A stretch of DNA of 64,000 nucleotides from Dipteris shenzhenensis (taxonomy: Eukaryota; Polypodiophyta; Polypodiopsida; Gleicheniales), in NCBI GenBank assembly GCA_047967505.1, contig CM106538.1. The stretch is one strand, 5' to 3'. Below the pieces are notes generated by a model, which worked only from the letters and a program-made list of their open reading frames with translations, did not search any database and had not been told where the DNA came from. Below are positions 1-12,700 of this stretch, one piece after another (positions within the stretch are counted from its first letter, which is position 1; each line of letters opens with the position of its first letter). A program made the translations under genes and the position numbers.

Positions 1-321
1 CTCTACAAATCTACTTTGCTTGCAAGAGCTGCACACAACATCGATGGATGACACATATTGCCAGCTTCTAGCACGGTTTGCGAGACACAAGGCCTTGATG
101 TAGCCACATATTACAAATGCAATAATATCCTAAAGGGAAGAGCATTCTTCCATAAAGAAGGCGTGAGTGCTTGCTAAGAACATTATCACGCCACATTTTA
201 GTGACATTGCCATAAACATAAGAACTCTTGTCAAGAGCTTCGAGTACATCTTCAGTCCAACCAACTTTTCAAGAAGCCCAACCCAAGCTCCATTTGGGTG
301 CAAAACAATTTTACTACAAAG

Positions 322-329
322 TATAAAAG
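322..329 (+). promoter_or_regulatory. TATA box of the gene starting at 392
   Basis: The octamer TATAAAAG lies 62 nt before the ATG at 392. The usual plant spacing would put transcription start near 350-360 and give a 5' leader of about 35 nt. The motif is seen directly. Its use is inferred from spacing and from the good start context downstream. Confidence 0.5.
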
Positions 330-361
330 GAACAAATTACATTAGCGTGTTCAGAGGCGTT

Positions 362-367
362 ATGTAA
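362..367 (+). promoter_or_regulatory. Minimal start-stop upstream ORF (AUGUAA)
   Basis: An ATG is followed immediately by TAA, 24 nt before the main ATG. If transcription starts near 350-360, as the TATA box suggests, this lies in the 5' leader just behind the cap. AUGUAA elements are known to stall ribosomes and control mRNA stability in plant NIP5;1 leaders. No such role is shown here. The site is meaningful only if the transcript starts upstream of it. Confidence 0.35.
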
Positions 368-391
368 AACGAGCTCCATCGGCAACAGAGC

Positions 392-736
392 ATGGCTAGC
401 TTGAGGGCTGGTTTTGCGAGAACGGCCACAGCCTCACATTCGACCCATCTTGTCCATAATCGTCGTTCGCTCGGAGCCTATCTTTTGCAAGTTCCCTCGC
501 TTGTGCACCCTAAGACGAGTCGCCTGCTGAGTTGGCGCTTTGTTTCCTTCAAAGGTCTGATCGACGCTGGCCTAGAACGCTCTGCTCGCTTCCATGTGGG
601 GCAGAGCTATGATTCTGAAGTTTGGAGTTCCAAAGGTGACCCTGATATTGATACCGGCACGAGCGAAAGTGTTGCGCGCGCTGATCAACCCGAAGCAGAG
701 TCTTCTGAAGAGGATCGTTACATAGCTGTTCCGAAG
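392..736 (+). CDS. Probable exon 1 of the RsmI-like gene (transit-peptide region)
   Basis: The open frame starts at an ATG in a strong plant context (GC-ATG-GC). Its first 60 or so residues are rich in Ser, Arg, Thr and Ala and poor in acidic residues, as in a chloroplast or mitochondrial transit peptide; an acidic Ser/Glu-rich linker follows. Two GT donors end the frame in phase 0, AAG|GTCACC at 737 and CCT|GTGAAT at 752. Either would join in frame to exon 2 at 16405, directly before the RsmI core. The frame otherwise runs open to 814. The link over a 15.7-kb intron is inferred: the N-terminal part of RsmI is not conserved, so homology does not prove it. It could instead be a short separate gene, or further exons could lie between. 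Confidence 0.5.
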
Positions 737-3700
737 GTCACCCTGTTCCCTGTGAATTCTTCATCAAAGGAAGAAATATGTTGCGTTGTTATTCATCAAT
801 TCAATATAGATTAGTTAATTTTCACGCTGCAGTTAATCTACAAGCCTCAAGTTGATCGAAACGGGAAACTATAAGAACATGGATTTAGCTAGTGAAGCAA
901 TGAAAACAATACAACGGATAGCCAGCCAAGAAGCAGGGGCCGGCAACTAGTCTGGGGGACTATACAACCAATGGCTTCCTCGATGTGTAAATATAGAGAA
1001 AATGCTTGTAGGTCAAACCTTGCAGAAACGCACCCGCCTCACGATTGGCTTCATGGAATCATCTGCACCTTGCACCTTGCTTCCAAATGGCTTACAAGTT
1101 AAATATTGACGAGGGTGGCAGCAGGACAAAGGTGCTGTCTCCCATCACCAAGTTGCATTGCACGACCTAGGGGTCCAAGTAGTGATGCTCCCAAACATAT
1201 CCTTTCGCAAGAAACAATAACTCAAAAGAGGCTCCGAATCCTAGATCTCTTGGCTCATGGCTCGCTCCCAATCTACCAAATAGGCTTGGGAGATCATATT
1301 TATAGAAAAGGCATGCCTCTACTCTAGAAGCCAGGCAGTCATACCATGGCTGAATTTTGCTACCACCTCTAGACAATATGACGGAGTACGCCAAATCCTT
1401 TGGGGTGAGGGGCAGCTCCCTAGGCAATGTGCACGCAGCTGCAAAGAAGTAACAAGTACCACTAGGCCTTTTACAAAAGAAGTATGAGATCCTCCTTGGC
1501 TGGAGGCTACTCTACAAGCACTACTAGATCGTACTCAAAACCTTGGGCGGCACCTATTGCTTCAGGTAATGCCTCTCTCATTATTCCCTAGAGGGGGGCA
1601 TTCTCATTTACAAGGGTTTGAACATGTGGGTGGTGTAGGAGAAAAAGGAAACCTGCTTTCTTCTCTCAAATTGCCCCATCCTAATGGCCAAAACCACTCT
1701 CTTGGATACCGTTGCCCTTCTCTCAAGGGACTCTCCTCCTAGAGGCATTGACTCCATTAGATGTACTCCTTCCTACCTAGGCTAGGATCGATAGCTAATA
1801 TCTTGCCCGACAGTTCCACAACTTTGATCTCTCGTCACTCAAGGAAGTCCAAAATTATATTGTTGGACGTGATAGTTCAGAAGAGGGTTGTGAGAAGGAC
1901 TCATACCTTAAAAAATGATATATTTCAATTACTTTCATGGCACTTGCAATCCTCGTTGGAAGCCCCTTTCGCCAAGCCTTTGGGGTGGTGGCCATTAATC
2001 TCGTCAATCCTGTCACGATCTGTGACGTATTCCTTTCTCTTTCTAGACTTATGGATGGTTTAATGAATGGACACTTGTGGAAGGGTATGCCCTTTCGACG
2101 GGACACTTGCCCTTTCGACGGGACACTTCCTAATGAGGCATAACCCTTCACAAGAGACATTCTAATGAAGAGACATTCCTATTGTAATGTACCCTTCTAC
2201 CGTGGAAGAGCAGTCAGGAGAAGCTTTTGCAAGCCTGCAAAGCTCCTGGGAGAGCTTGGGAGGGATGGTAGGTTGGGGGAAGAGACATGCACACACATGC
2301 ATGCCACTTGGCCCTTCATTAAAGCTCTAACCCCCATACCAAGGACAACGTTGGTTGTCCTTGGGCCCAACCTTTAGACCCCTTTTTAAAGCCTTTGCCT
2401 TGCCCCTAAGACCTAGTGGTGCACCTAGACTTTGCCCCTAGGAACTTCTAGGAAGTGTGCACTTCCTCTAGCCAATTCTTGACGACCAAACCAATACTAC
2501 ACTTACCCATGGTTAACCTTGGGTTAAGCGTGGGTTGAGTTACAAAGATACTTAACATCACTTTTGACGTCCCCGTGACAAGTTCGTTGTCCATCGTTGG
2601 AGAGACTTTTATCCCTCAGCTTCCACCTTCAGCCCCATTCCAAAGGCTCTCCCTCTCCTGGATATCCCTCTCTTCCGACAGCAGCTCCATACCCCCTTTG
2701 GATCTGTGGAATCTGCAGCTACACCCTATCCTCTTGAGAGCAGGAACACCCACTTTGGCATCACCTGTGTTACCTTCTTCAGGGCTCCTTCTGCCATATT
2801 TCCAAGGGTGGTTCAATCCTGCCTTCCTTGCCCCATTCACCATGAGAAATTTCAGGGAGCAGCCCAGAACTTCCTCAAGATATGGTACAAACTAGAGCAC
2901 AATATTGTTGTGCTCTCCTCATAGGAACCTTAGACATGTCGAACTGCTCGTGTCCAGCCTCTCTAGTGGTTAGCGAATTGAATCCTAACAAGTCCCTTGA
3001 AGTGACTCTACTTCAAGATTCTTACAATAGCTCACACCCAGAGGATGATGCGGCGCTACCCGACGACTATGCGGATACGATTCCACCAGAGATAGAAAAC
3101 GTTGAACTTTGTGCCCTCTACTATTTACGTCAAGCTTCAAAAACAAAAAGACCTGTCAGAAAATTACCAGAAGCCTACATTGGTCAACGGGATTGCCGAA
3201 CAGTTGACCAGTGGCTCCCCAAAATGCACATGTATTTTGACACTGTGGACCTCACTGAAGGTGAGAAGATTGCATTGATTGCCTTCCTTTCCAAGGATAC
3301 AACATTCTTTGTGGCAATGACGCTTAAAGGATGGTAAAATTATGCTAACTTGGGAACGTTTTGAACACGTGCTTTGTAAGCAGTTTATACCTGCCAATGC
3401 AGACTTCCAAGCACGCTCAAAACTTCAACAGTTGGAGCAAACTGGCTCCCTGTCTTCCTACATCACCCATTTCACCACATTGGTGCTGGAGATAAATGGT
3501 TTGACTGATGGTATTTTTGGACCATCGACAGCGAGAGACTCGACATCGACTCATCACGGAATTCCTTGTGCTTTGGCTGATTTGGACGATACCAAAGCTA
3601 CTTGGAAATCTGATGAGAAGATGTGGAGAAGTACCCTGACATATTACAGCAACATTTAACATGATATTTTCTACACTGGTTCATTTTCTCTGCCAAGGTC

Positions 3701-6700
3701 TCATTTCGAGTGGGAGGGGATGCCACGATCTGTGATGTATTTCCTTTCCTTATATATTAGATCTATGGATGGTGGGATGAACGGACACTTGTGGAGGGTA
3801 TGCCCTTTTCGATGGGAGACTTCCCTTGAGGCACAACCCTTTACAAGAGACATATTCATATGAAGAGGACTACAACTTGTATTATTGTAATGTACCCTCT
3901 CATCAAGGGTCACACCCTTCACAAGGGGTACACACCTCTTCATGCACATACCTTTTGGTTCATGTGTGGCTCTTCACCCTCTATATCAAAGAGGCCCAAC
4001 TGTATGGATGACACACTCCAGACACTCAAGCAATACAACTATTCCTTGTTCTTTGATATCTTTAGTCTCCTTTCTGCTCCTAAGCACATTTCTAATAATA
4101 TGAAATCTAGGATTTCTTACAGGGTAGAATAGGAAAACCCCAAAAGTTACTGAATATCCGCTAAAAGTCAGAGAAAATAGACAGGAGGATTGCTTCAATC
4201 CTTGGTGCATCCTCTAAAAGATGGATTCCGATTCAAAGAGGCCCAACTGTATGGATGACACACTCCAGACACTCAAGCAATACAACTATTCCTTGTTCTT
4301 TGATATCTTTAGTCTCCTTTCTGCTCCTAAGCACATTTCTAATAATATGAAATCTAGGATTTCTTACAGGGTAGAATAGGAAAACCCCAAAAGTTACTGA
4401 ATATCCGCTAAAAGTCAGAGAAAATAGACAGGAGGATTGCTTCAATCCTTGGTGCATCCTCTAAAAGATGGATTCCGATTCAGATTGTCAAATTAGAATG
4501 CACTCCAAAGCCTTGCTCCAAGAGATTGCAACAAATAAAGGCTTCTGCCTATGTCAACTTCCAGGGCCAAAATGTAGCTCAGACCAGATTTTGAATCCAA
4601 TGGCCACGATGGCAAGGCGATCAAATTGATGTAGAAAAAACTCAAATCTGATAACTTTGATGTTTGGGCCTGTTTGCAGGCTGAGACGTGGCATACAAAT
4701 ATTGGGGCACTTTTCTATGACCAAAATTTGCATAGAGGTGTATCACAGGCTCATGAACACATGCTTTAATTCTCAGACAAAAAGGACATGATTTTCCCAC
4801 ACTTTCGCACGATTTTTAGGCTCTGATACCAATGCAACAGGATTGGCCCTGGGCTAGCTAATGTTACTAGTTCGGCCTAGGACTGAACTATTCCCTTAGC
4901 AATACCTAACTAGATAACAGTAACTGGCAGAAACTGAACTGGAGAGAAATGCACAACCAGCTAGTCCAGGACAGCATAGTAAGAAATACCTTTATTAGTT
5001 CAAAAGAATGGAGGCCAGGGGCTGGACCTGCCAACAGGAACTTGTGAGTGATCTCCTTCTTAGAGTTCAGCTTGAGCAAGTACGTGGCTGTTAGAATCAC
5101 ATTAATGAAAGATGTATGATTAATGATATGTACAAATGAACTACAGCAGCCTATTTATAGTTCCAGGGCTGGTTGCAAATCCAAGATTGCTTATCCCTTT
5201 ATAGTTCCAGGGCTGGTTGCAAATTACAAGATTGCTTATGGGATAGATCTCCCATTGCCACGTGGCAATAACTCAGCAGCCTATTAAAAGGACTATTAAA
5301 AGCCTACTAAGTAGCTAACTAAATAGCCTACAACTAGCCCCTTTGTTACACTAAACTTGAACCACCTGGTTCATCTTGGCATACCCCAACGTGAACTTGT
5401 TGCCATATATGGCACAAATAGTGATCATGCTCATACAGGCCTTTAAGAGAGAAAAAAGAAAAGAAAAGAAAAGAAGAGTCTATCAATGTCCATGGAAGAC
5501 CAACACTATGGGACAGCAAAAAACCGTCTAGTACATCTGTTTTAGGGAGGGCACATGGCAGCTCCCAGGGAGTGCAAAAGCTCAGTATGGATCTTAGTGA
5601 AACTGATAAAGTCCACAAAACCGATACTACTTAATGCATCAACCCCACCACATTAGTGGCACCCTTTTGTATTGGATTTCAAGATTAAAATCCTGCATAA
5701 GCTTACACCATCTGAAACTCGGTAAAGGACACGAAGCAATCCCTCTGCTTCAAGTGCCACAAGGCGGGTCACATCACTAAGGACTGCAATTTCGTGGCCC
5801 CGAGAAAATCATGAACGGGGTGAATTGATATTGCGGAAGTTTCTATGCCAAGTATGTCTTCTGAAATTCCAAGCATCGATTTGTTTACTTTTGACATGAT
5901 TTGTGATAGTGGTAATCTATTTTCCTTCCATGAGTATGTGCATATTGCGCTACCCTTCAATCTTGTGAAGGGAGGAGAAAAGGAACCCCTTACAAGTGGA
6001 TCTTATCAGGAGTGGATGAGTTCATTGATACCGAGAAAGATAAAGAATTCAGAAGCAATGCTTGCTTTGGAGTGGATGAGCTGTTGTGCCTTGCCCATCG
6101 ATGGGTTACATAAGTGGGAGTTCCTGTCACGGGGGCATTAAATTCTAAGTACTTTAATGTACTACAAGACCGTGACAACTTTGGTTTTAAAAGTCCAAGC
6201 GTGGGCTTAATAATGTGTAATTGAACGCGGCATGGTGCCTAGCACATAAGCGTAATTAATCCCTAGGCCCAAAGGCATTCCAAGGAATTAAAGAGTGGTT
6301 GTTGGGAAATGATGATGTGGCATTTTTAATGGGCCTCCTAGAGGGCCATGTACCTTCAGTTGCCCCCCTAGAGTTCCAGGTGGCTCTAGTGCCTTCTACA
6401 TGCTCCTTTGCCATTCCTGGACCTTCTTGGGCGTTCTAAACTTCACATGTGTGGTTTTCTCTCTCATCTTCTCCCTTTGTTGAGATTTTGGACTGGTTTT
6501 TCAGCCTCCTTCAGCTGAATTCCGTTTTTCTTCATAACTCCTCACCCGTTTGGATTCCTCGACTTCTGTTTGGCCCGATGGCTTCCCCTTTGCCTCCCCT
6601 TCGTAGTGATATGCTTTTCCCTCCGTGCGTTTGGTAGAATGGGCAGAGCTGAGCACTTCTTTTGCTGGTCGAATTTGCAAAAGTGGCTTTTTCTGGACCT

Positions 6701-9700
6701 TTTTGCTTCTACCGCCTCCTGGGCCTCTCCTCTTGCAAAGCTACAGCTTTCTGTTGAATTTCGAGTGGTCCCATGCACTAATTGACTGGTTTTTCTCAGT
6801 TTTGGAGGACTTTCCGGCGATGAAACTTCTCCAAAACCTTCTCAATGCATTCCTCTCTGAAGCATGCTTCTTTTGAGCCCAAGAACTCCCACTTCTTTGC
6901 GACAGAAGTGCTTCTTTTTGCATTTTTCAGTGGAATTCTTGCTGGTCGGCTCTTGTAAATGCTCTTTCTTCACGCCTTTGCACTCCTCTTTGGCTGAGAA
7001 TGCAATTGGGCATTGGCTACTATGTCCTCTTGGCGATTGAGGACTTGGTTCGAGTTTTCAGGGCTTGGTGAGTTGTGATTTTGTTGCTCCAATTTCTTTT
7101 TGCCATAAGCTATTCGTGTGCCGCCTCTTTCTTGGCTCACAGGTGCCCAGGCAGTGCTACATGAGTCATTCTTTGGTTGGGTACTTTGCTGATTTTATTT
7201 TGGAGCTTTGAAAAGCTTTGTGAATGCCATCTGGAAACCACTCAAAGAGAGTGCAGCTGGGGTGCAGTGTGATTGCATAGTGTGATTGCATCTGGACAGC
7301 CAATGGAATTGCACTCGGAAAAGAGAATGCCTTTGGGTTGAGCCTATGGGTCAAGTGCACTTATGTGATGGTGTTCTATGCTTGAAAGCCTTGTGAAGGC
7401 TTAGTGAATTGGGGCTGCGTGCTCAGTTGCAGGAAAGGTCTCCCAGATGCAACTTGTAATCATTTCATTGTGAAATATAAAGAAATACCGAAAGGAGCGC
7501 CACGGTGTTTGGGGCCAATCGGGTGCACTTGTCTATGTCTGTTGAGCAGGGGCATTCTAGCCTCCATCCCTTTTTCAGTGGTTTTGTTTGTGAACAAATG
7601 GGTAAATGCCAAATGGTGATCATGCAATGGTTAATGGTTGTGATATATGCTTTGTGAGCTGTAAATAAGTGTTGAAGTGATTAAAGGTTTAGTTCCACTG
7701 CCCTCTGAGTGATTAGAGGCCGGTTTCATTGGTTCCATTGCCGGGATACCACACACTCTTTCTCAAGGGGTGGGCCTCGGTAGTTTGGTGGAAGGATATC
7801 TTTGCTGCACTTTTTGACAGCTGAATATTACAACCATAAACATGGTGAGTACCCATGAGCAAGAGAGCTCCACAACTCCTCAAAGGAGAAGGCAGGAAAG
7901 CCTTAATGATCCAGCTAGTGTACAGCTGCAGGGAGCACAACAAATGCCTTTTGAGCAGGCCACACATGAAGCTACAACTGAGCTCAATGGTGATACTAGT
8001 TCTAGCAGTGAGTCAAATGACGCTACTATGTTGAATGCACAGCTTGCAAGTGCAGTGACTGCTTTGACTCAGCTGGCTCAAAATTTGGCTCAGATTGTGC
8101 AAACAAATGCCAAGAAGAAGAAGAAATCAAGAAAGCACAAGCACGGAAAGAGTGAGTACACACATGCATCAGCTTCTCATGGCGGACCACACACTCATGC
8201 ATCAGTTTCTCATGAGGGACAGCCATAAAAAATGACTCAGAAAGTGACTTCCAAGAGAGAGGAATCACCCAAAAGAGCACTTGAGAAAGAGGTACAAAAA
8301 GTACAGCCAGTGCAACAGTATGAGCAGCCAGCACAAGGCCTTGGTTTGGGTACTTCTACTCCTCAAAATAATAATGTGCAGTCCATAAATGTGGCTCAAC
8401 CACCTCAGCCATATTTGAGGCAGCAACCTGAATATTTTGGTACAGATTCTATCTTTGATGCTATGTTGATTTCACCGCCAATTGGGCATAGAAAGCAAGC
8501 CATGTATGACAATGTGGGAATGCAGCCAGGCATGCAAGCCACATCATATGCTCCCATGCCTAATGTTCAGCCAAGCATGGCTCTCCCTAGTGAAGGGAAT
8601 GTTGCAAATATACAGCCATCTTTGGGACAGCCAATATCAAATGTATATAAGGATGGTGGTTCTCATGTCAAGTTTGATACATATAATGGAGTACAGGACA
8701 GGTACAAAGCCCTCACATTCCTTCAACAGTTTGATGCTGCATTTCTTGGGGGTTTATTTACAGAAGCATCCAAGATGAGGAAGGTTGCCACATTTTTGAA
8801 AGGCAATGCACTTAAGTGGTACACCAACCTTATGCTTCAAGGAGATGCATCTGCTACTTGGCTGGAATTTAAGCAAGTGTTCTCTTCTACTTAGCTTACT
8901 CCAACTTTTGAAGTTGAAGTACTTTCACACTGGCATGACTTGTCATACAAACTTTGCAAGAATCTTGATGATTACACCTAGAGGTTTTGGGATGTTTTGC
9001 TGCCATTGATCTCTTACAGGCATGTTTCTTTGAAAGAGCAAATAGAGAGGTACTGTTGTGGATTGCCTAGTGAGCTACGTGATTATTGCATCAAAACCAA
9101 GGTGGGTTCTATGACTCAATTAATTGAGAATGCAAGGACAGCATATGCATGGATGCAGGAGAAGAATTTGGGCTTTATGGACAGCAAGAAAGAAGACAAC
9201 AAACGGGCTGCCAAACACCAGCATAAGGACATTAAATCTGAAAATAAAAATTATGGCAAACAACCGTTTCAAAAGGGAGGAAAAGCCCAATTCAAAGCTG
9301 GTCAAAGGCGTGGACAGCCTAATAAACAGCCCCGTACCAAGTTATCTGATGAAGAGAAAAAGTCACTCATGGAGCAAAACAAATGTTTTATATGCAAAGG
9401 AGAGGGACACCGCTCTTATGATTGCCCATTTAAGAAAAGAGACAGGTCAGATGATGATAAGAATGGTGATAAACAGGCTGATCGGAAGGGCACCGCTCTT
9501 ATGATTGCCCATTCAAGAAAAGAGACAGGTCAGATGATGATAAGAATGGTGATAAACAGGCTGATCGGAAGGGCAAAATGCCTAAACCTTCCGCAGGACT
9601 TCTTCGAGATGTGATTGGGAGTTTGCCACATGCACATGATGAAGAGGAAATGAAAAAGACTGAGATGTGCAGAGCATGGGGAAAAATCAGAAATCAGAAT

Positions 9701-12700
9701 TGTTTGTTTTTCTTTGATTCTGGGGCAAAGGCAAATTTCATAACTCCTGATATGGCAGGAAGGCTTGCCATCAAGCCTGAGGAAAAGTCCTGCGGAAGGT
9801 TTAGGCATTTTGCCCTTCCGATCAGCCTGTTTATCACCATTCTTATCATCATCTGACCTGTCTCTTTTCTTGAATGGGCAATCATAAGAGCGGTGCCCTT
9901 CCGATCAGCCTGTTTATCACCATTCTTATCATCATCTGACCTGTCTCTTTTCTTAAATGGGCAATCATAAGAGCGGTGTCCCTCTCCTTTGCATATAAAA
10001 CATTTGTTTTGCTCCATGAGTGACTTTTTCTCTTCATCAGATAACTTGGTACGGGGCTGTTTATTAGGCTGTCCACGCCTTTGACCAGCTTTGAATTGGG
10101 CTTTTCCTCCCTTTTGAAACGGTTGTTTGCCATAATTTTTATTTTCAGATTTAATGTCCTTATGCTGGTGTTTGGCAGCCCGTTTGTTGTCTTCTTTCTT
10201 GCTGTCCATAAAGCCCAAATTCTTCTCCTGCATCCATGCATATGCTGTCCTTGCATTCTCAATTAATTGAGTCATATGTGTGATATGGCCAACCTTGAAC
10301 TCAACACACCTGTCACTTCTATCATTGGCAAGTTGAGGATGCATATCCAGGGATATCAGGATGCATAGGACTTCTACATTATGCCTTTGCCAGAGTGTGA
10401 TGCTTTGCTTGGGATGCCTTGGATGTACAGGGTGGGGGCTGATGTGCAGATGAGAAACAAGAAGATTTCTTTAACTCATAGAGGCAAAAATCATGTACTT
10501 GATGTAAAGTTGAAAGGGGAGTCCATCCCTATAGTTTCAGCTTCTTGTATTTCCAATGTAATAAAGCGTCATATTTCAGCGTACTTGATTTTTGTCAAAG
10601 AGGACAGCCAACCAGTTTAGGAAGGCTCTACTCTTTCTGCTTTAGATAGAGAAAGGGCTGCTTTTATTTCAGATTTTCAGGATTGTTTCTCAGATGCACT
10701 TCCTCAAGAATTACCTCCCAAGAGGCCCAAGGATCATCATATTGATATAATTCCAAGAAGCTCACCCCCTAATATACCTCCCTATTGTGTCAGTAAGGCA
10801 CAACAGGAAGAGATAATGTCACAAGTGAAGGAACTCTTGGAAAAGGAATTAATTCAGCCAAGTAATTCTCCTTACTGTTTCCCTGTGTTGCTTGTGTAAA
10901 AGAAGGATGGCAGTTGGAGAATGTGTATTGATTATAGGGCTTTGAATAAAGTCACAATTAAGAACCGTTTTCCAATTCCACGCATTGATGATATATTGGA
11001 TCGGTTGGAAGGTTCCTAAATGTTCAGTCGTATTGACCTTAAAAGTGGATACCATCAGATAAGGATACGGCGTGAAGATGTCTACAAGATTGCCTTCCGC
11101 ACTTCATTTGGCTTATATGAGTTCCTTGTGATGCCTTTTGGTTTGAGTAATGCACCTGTCACTTTCAATAGAATGATGGACAGAATTTTTAGAGCACATA
11201 GAAAGTTTGTGGGCACTTTCTTCGATGACATCATTGTGTTCTATAAAAATGAGTAGGAGCACAGGAAACACCTCACTATTGTGTTTCAAGAGTTTAAAAG
11301 ACACAAGCTATTAATAAACACCAAGAAAAGTGAGTTCTTTATGCATGAGATTCATTTTCTCGGTCATATAGTGTCAAAGGATGGAGTCAAGATGGATCCT
11401 GCAAAAGTTGAGGCCATAAGGAGTTGGCCAATTTTGAAAAATCTGCATGAAGTCAGAAGCTTTCTTGGGTTGTGTTCATACTATCGGAGGTTTATAAAGT
11501 ACTTTGCAGAAATTGCTTCTCCCTTGCATGCTTTACAAAAGAAAGCTGTACCGTTTCAGTGGGGACCAAAGGAAAATGCAGCTTTTGAAGAGCTGAAGCA
11601 AAAGTTGTGTTCTGCACCCGTTATTATCTTGCCGGATCTTGCAAAACCCTTTGCTGTAACTTGTGATGCATGTGGGAACAGCATAGGAGGCACTTTGATG
11701 CAGGATTGCAGAGTGGTTGCATATGAGAGTAGAGTTCTCAAAGATGCTGAATTGTACTTGCAGACATACGAGAAGGAAATGTTAGCAGTGATACATGCTT
11801 TGACCACATGGAAACATTACCTTCTTGGAGCTGATTTTTATGTGCAGACAGATCATCAGTCACTTAGATATTTTCTCACGCAGAGAAAATTATCTGAAAA
11901 GCACATGAGATGGGCTAACTTCCTCTCAATGTTTCATTTTCAAATTGTACATGTGCCGGGTAACAAAAATGTCGTGGCTGATGCACTTTCCAGGAAACCA
12001 CAGCCAGAAGCAGTCTCCAAGAAACCCAGTGTTTCAGCAGTGAGCATTGCTTACAACAATGTGTTAGATGTGATGAAAGATCAGTATGTTAATGATGCTG
12101 ATTTTTCAACTATTTATGATCAGCTTTCTGATGGTCAAAGGCATGATCACTATATGTTGAAAGAGGGTTTCATTTTGATGCATGGACGACTCTGTGTCAC
12201 TGATCAGATGCGACAGAAAGTCATAATGGAAAGTCATGCTCCTCCATATGCAGGACATAGGGGAATTACTGCAACAATTGCAGCAGTGTAGCAATACTTT
12301 TATTGGCCATCTTTGAGGAAAGATGTGGAAGAATATGTGAGAACATGCATGGTTTGTCAGAAAGTAAAGTTTGACAGGCAGAAGGCACCTGGGTTGTTAC
12401 ACCCTTTGCCAATTCCGGATAGACCATGGCAAAGCATAGCTATGGATTTTGTGTTTGATCTTCCACGTACTCCTACTGGACATGATGGATTGTGGACAAT
12501 AATTTGCAGGTTTAGCAAACAAGCCCACTTTGTGCCAGTAAGAAAGAAAATTACAGCAGATCAAATGGCCAAATTGTTTTTGTAGCATGTCTTTAAGTAT
12601 CATGGGATGCCTGAACCCATAATCAGTGATAGAGATCCGAGGATGACTAGCCTCTTTTGGAGAGGACTGTTTGAAAATATGGGCACTACGCTGAATTTTT

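Noticed and set aside
1-367. 66-codon frame 167-367 as a gene
   Set aside because: No family match. It overlaps the TATA box and predicted promoter of the gene at 392.
5990-6119. Left flank of the gypsy element as the missing half of the copia LTR at 14926-15245
   Set aside because: Only about 25 bp next to the insertion ('gatgggttacataagtggga') resembles the LTR near 21445; further left the similarity is lost, so a clean LTR interruption cannot be claimed.
9694-10344. Minus-strand 216-codon gag-like frame as a separate gene
   Set aside because: It is the inverted arm 9785-10275 of the same element read backwards, plus chance ends; it has no start, LTR or protease of its own.
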